64,000 nucleotides of DNA, from contig NZ_CP150170.1 of assembly GCF_037963865.1 (NCBI RefSeq), positions 5,270,001 through 5,334,000 on the forward strand, given 5' to 3'. This DNA comes from Paenibacillus sp. FSL R10-2734 (GTDB lineage Bacteria; Bacillota; Bacilli; Paenibacillales; Paenibacillaceae). A program made the translations under genes and the position numbers. Numbering within the stretch: the stretch's first letter is position 1; each line of letters starts with the position of its first letter. Shown piece by piece: positions 61,341-64,000 of the stretch. The notes beneath the pieces are model-generated. The model worked only from the letters and a program-made list of their open reading frames with translations. It had not been told where the DNA came from and ran no database searches.

Positions 61341-61560
61341 GCTCCTTCTATACAGTGGACATTCCACATGCTTGTCTGTATTCTTAAGTAGCGGTAAACA
61401 CATTTATATGCTGTCCAATCATGCTCTTTTTTCTGCATGATATAGCGCTTTTGGGACGAAAAGCCTCCCTTTCATCAGGTACTTCATTGTACCTGAGCAA
61501 CTGTAGCTTTACATCCGATGCAATGCAAAAATACCATTGTAACGTCCTACTCAAGAATAT
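61341..61560 (-). promoter_or_regulatory. long leader of the DEAD-box helicase mRNA
   Basis: An extended -10 (TGATATAAT, -10 at 61568-61573) lies about 230 bp upstream of the start, giving a leader of about 220 nt without a gene. It contains a perfect hairpin TCAGGTAC/GTACCTGA (61475-61482 with 61489-61496). Long leaders are known for cold-inducible helicase genes. Confidence 0.5.
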
Positions 61561-61663
61561 CCTATACATTATATCACAACTCTAAGTAGGAATACCAGTG
61601 GGTTCCTTTCTTTTCATTGCATTCATGGTTTATTTTTAAATTTATTTATAGAGGTGGATTTGC

Positions 61664-62485
61664 TTGTTAAGACAGATTTGGAATTGTATTGCAGTTATTT
61701 TTGGAGCAGCGCTGATTGCCAGTGGATTTAATCTTTTTTTAATCCCTCATCGCCTACTCAGCGGAGGAGTATCTGGGCTTTCCATGTTAGTGGGTTACTT
61801 TACCCCTATAAACATAAGCCTTTTATACTTACTCTTTAATATTCCTTTGCTCTTAGCTGGTTGGTTCCAGCTGGGTCGAAGATTTATTATGCTTAGCATG
61901 TTATCGGTTGTGGCAACCACCTGGTTCTTGACGATCATTCCAGAGTATTTGGTAGCCACTGATATGCTGCTTTCTTCCGTATTCGGCGGGGTGTTGGTCG
62001 GTATCGGCTGTGGTTTTTCCTTCCGTGCAGGTGGTTCATCCGGAGGCTTTGATATCCTGGGTTCAATTATCACTAAGTTCCGCGATTTTCCAGTTGGAAA
62101 TGTAGTGGTAAGCTTAAATGGACTCGTTATCCTTGCTGCAGCCTATTTTGATAACAACTGGAACTTGGCTCTTGCATCGATGGTATCTATTTACGTAACT
62201 GGTAAGGTACTGGACATGATTCATATCAGCCATTTAAAGGTAACCGTATATATAGTAACGAATCGTACTGATGAGCTCCTTCAGCATCTAATTGGACTCC
62301 AGCGTGGAGTCACAAAGATTAAAACAGAAGGCGCTTATTCTCTTGTTGAAAAGGACATGCTAATGACAGTAACAACCCGCTATGAACTTGCTGAGCTGCA
62401 ACGTATTATCCGCACGACAGATCCTCAAGCTTTTGTAAATATTGTTGAGACTGTTGGCGTTATGGGCTCCTTCCGAAAAAGATAA
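61664..62485 (+). CDS. YitT family membrane protein
   Basis: 273 aa. About five transmembrane helices, with SGGVSGLSMLVGYFTPINIS and the glycine-rich FRAGGSSGGFDILGSII, then a C-terminal DUF2179 domain (KVTVYIVTNRTDELLQHLIGL ... VETVGVMGSF). Function unproven. It starts at TTG 61664 with GAGGTGG upstream. Confidence 0.92.
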   Translation: MLRQIWNCIAVIFGAALIASGFNLFLIPHRLLSGGVSGLSMLVGYFTPINISLLYLLFNIPLLLAGWFQLGRRFIMLSMLSVVATTWFLTIIPEYLVATDMLLSSVFGGVLVGIGCGFSFRAGGSSGGFDILGSIITKFRDFPVGNVVVSLNGLVILAAAYFDNNWNLALASMVSIYVTGKVLDMIHISHLKVTVYIVTNRTDELLQHLIGLQRGVTKIKTEGAYSLVEKDMLMTVTTRYELAELQRIIRTTDPQAFVNIVETVGVMGSFRKR

Positions 62486-62669
62486 AATGGCAATAAATAG
62501 TATTAAATTGGAAAATGCACCAAACACAGAATTGTGATATATTATAATCACGCAGAACCCTAACAATTTCATAAAGATTGAGATTTACCCCTCTTTTTTC
62601 CAAGCACTTCGTTTTCCGATGATTACTGAATTCCATTCAGACCTATCGAAAAAGGAAAGGGTGATTTTT

Positions 62670-62864
62670 GTGGAAATGGAAACGGTAAAGCTGTCAGCAA
62701 TCGTCATGAGGTGGTATCCTGATATGATGCCGTTTCTCAAGCAGGACGAATTAAATTCCGTAATCGTTCTGCGTGACGGGCTTAGTATTCTGGAACCTGC
62801 AGATGCCATGGATATCATCCACTACAGTATCTGTGAACATCAGAATTCTGCGTATCTTCAATGA
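62670..62864 (+). CDS. small hypothetical protein
   Basis: 64 aa. No family recognised; acidic-neutral and helical. I chose GTG 62670 because AAAGGGTGAT lies just upstream; the frame extends to 62619 without a site. A good terminator follows. Confidence 0.5.
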   Translation: MEMETVKLSAIVMRWYPDMMPFLKQDELNSVIVLRDGLSILEPADAMDIIHYSICEHQNSAYLQ

Positions 62865-62891
62865 GTAAGCCGCAAGAGAAGTCTTGATAGT

Positions 62892-62942
62892 TGCCGCCTT
62901 AAGTTCGGCCAAGTTGCCGATTTGAGGCGGCATTTACTTTTT
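62892..62942 (+). terminator. rho-independent terminator
   Basis: TGCCGCCT/AGGCGGCA encloses a second CGGC/GCCG hairpin and is followed by ATTTACTTTTT. Confidence 0.75.
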
Positions 62943-63062
62943 AACAAAACGTTTAGAATCTTTGCGTCCCGGTTAAAAACAACAAGGATGGTTTTTCAGA
63001 CCCAATCTGAGCCAACCGTTCCAATATCATTTTGGAAAAGTACATAAAGGGAGAGAATACGA

Positions 63063-64000
63063 ATGAACATCACCTGGGCACTACTGATGATGGCCTTGGG
63101 AAGTGTAGGCGTGCAACAGAACCAACATGACGCTGAAGTGGCTATCGCATTGAAGTCCGCCATGAACCCTCCTGTCATCGCACAACAAAACAATAATTCA
63201 AATGTTGCAACTCCAAATGCTACAACTGAGGCAAATGACTCGCAAAGTATGCTGCACGCAGATCCTCAGCCGGATGCACCGAAAGTAAAAGGCATCTATG
63301 TTACCGCATACAGTGCAGGTGGAGAACGAATGGAAAAGCTGCTATCTTTGCTCGACCAAACTGAACTAAATTCTATGGTCATTGACATTAAAGATGATGC
63401 TGGTTATATCACGTATAAGACCGATAATCCAGAGCTTCTGAAGCTGGGTAATCCCCAGAACTTCATTGGTGATATCAACAAGCTGATGGAAAGATTGAAG
63501 AAACATGATGTTTATCCTATTGCACGAATTGTTGTCTTTAAGGACTCTATACTCGCTAAAAAGAACCCGCAATTATCCTTTGTTAATGCAGACGGCTCAG
63601 TATGGAAAAATAAAGGCGGGGATAGCTTTGTTAATCCTTACAATGAAGATGTCTGGAAATACAATGTCGATATTGCCAAGGAAGCTGTCAAACTCGGCTT
63701 TAAAGAAATTCAATTCGACTATGTCCGCTTTCCTGAAGGATTCGAGAAACGTGCGGATACACTTAAATACACTAAATCCAGCGATTCTCGCGTAGACATC
63801 ATTTCTAATTTTGTGAAATATGCCAAAGCAGAGCTTGCTCCGCTAGGTGTTCGCGTGTCCGTAGATATTTTTGGATATGCAGCATCTGCACCTGCTGAGG
63901 GCATTGGACAGGACTTTGTTAAAATATCCAAGAATGTGGATGTCATCAGCCCGATGGTATATCCAAGTCATTATTCAACAGGATGGTTTGGTGTAAAAGA
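63063..64000 (+). CDS. putative glycoside hydrolase (DUF4015-like), cut by the window end
   Basis: Open from ATG 63063 to the last base (312 codons seen). AAAGGGAGAG lies before the ATG. A short hydrophobic start and a Gln/Asn/Thr-rich linker precede a barrel domain: KGIYVTAYSAGGERMEKLL, SMVIDIKDDAGYITYKT and IQFDYVRFPEGFEKRAD, the DUF4015 (PF13200) hallmark with likely catalytic Asp/Arg. Probably exported or cell-wall associated, but the signal peptide is weak. Substrate unknown. Confidence 0.85.
   Translation, partial: MNITWALLMMALGSVGVQQNQHDAEVAIALKSAMNPPVIAQQNNNSNVATPNATTEANDSQSMLHADPQPDAPKVKGIYVTAYSAGGERMEKLLSLLDQTELNSMVIDIKDDAGYITYKTDNPELLKLGNPQNFIGDINKLMERLKKHDVYPIARIVVFKDSILAKKNPQLSFVNADGSVWKNKGGDSFVNPYNEDVWKYNVDIAKEAVKLGFKEIQFDYVRFPEGFEKRADTLKYTKSSDSRVDIISNFVKYAKAELAPLGVRVSVDIFGYAASAPAEGIGQDFVKISKNVDVISPMVYPSHYSTGWFGVK

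Overview
The window looks like chromosomal DNA of a Paenibacillus-type member of the Bacillales. Many genes match Bacillus families in order and length (yhaO/yhaN, ykvI, xpt, relQ, yugP, cshA-like helicase, yesL, yitT, two tiny YjcZ-type proteins). Ribosome binding sites are strong AAGGAGG types, GTG and TTG starts are common, and base composition is moderate except for one GC-rich patch. No prophage, insertion sequence, CRISPR array or rRNA operon was seen.

Layout. 0-7 kb: a minus-strand mannose/mannoside block (AraC regulator, a two-part mannose-6-phosphate isomerase, a ROK protein, a GH38 mannosidase). 7-12 kb: a TetR gene, then a Fur-controlled heme/iron uptake operon (binding lipoprotein, permease, ATPase, HugZ-like protein, DinB-like protein). 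12-18 kb: a basic small protein, a subtilisin-like protease, a methyltransferase and a YtrA-type GntR/ABC operon with a clear operator. 18-29 kb: tRNA-Leu, xpt, ykvI, a yhaO/yhaN-like nuclease pair whose large ATPase gene is broken by a frameshift inside a perfect GC hairpin, a glycosyltransferase and an RsmF-type methyltransferase. 29-38 kb: small accessory genes, including a methyltransferase with a hexanucleotide tandem repeat at its ribosome binding site and a TetR/ABC-2 exporter. 38-51 kb: housekeeping genes (pseudouridine synthase, second RsmF paralog, RelQ, PyrD, L,D-transpeptidase, ferredoxin, DNA polymerase IV, citramalate synthase, ResA-like thioredoxin, JAMM peptidase, DnaQ-like exonuclease, DUF294 protein). 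52-64 kb: an ammonium transporter with a perfect GlnR/TnrA box, MerR, YugP, LysR, rhomboid, thiol peroxidase, a candidate 6S RNA, YesL, DEAD-box helicase, YitT, and a DUF4015-type glycosidase cut by the window end.

The least explained signals lie between genes. Four long gaps (about 7.8, 18.1, 31.0 and 37.5 kb) carry arrays of short imperfect palindromes, usually four units of about 22-25 bp spaced about 50-60 bp apart. The 18 and 31 kb arrays share unit and spacer sequence; the other two have different units but the same spacing and inverted terminal units. No wholly new multi-gene system is clear. The arrays, the hexamer repeat and the hairpin frameshift are the best candidates for follow-up.
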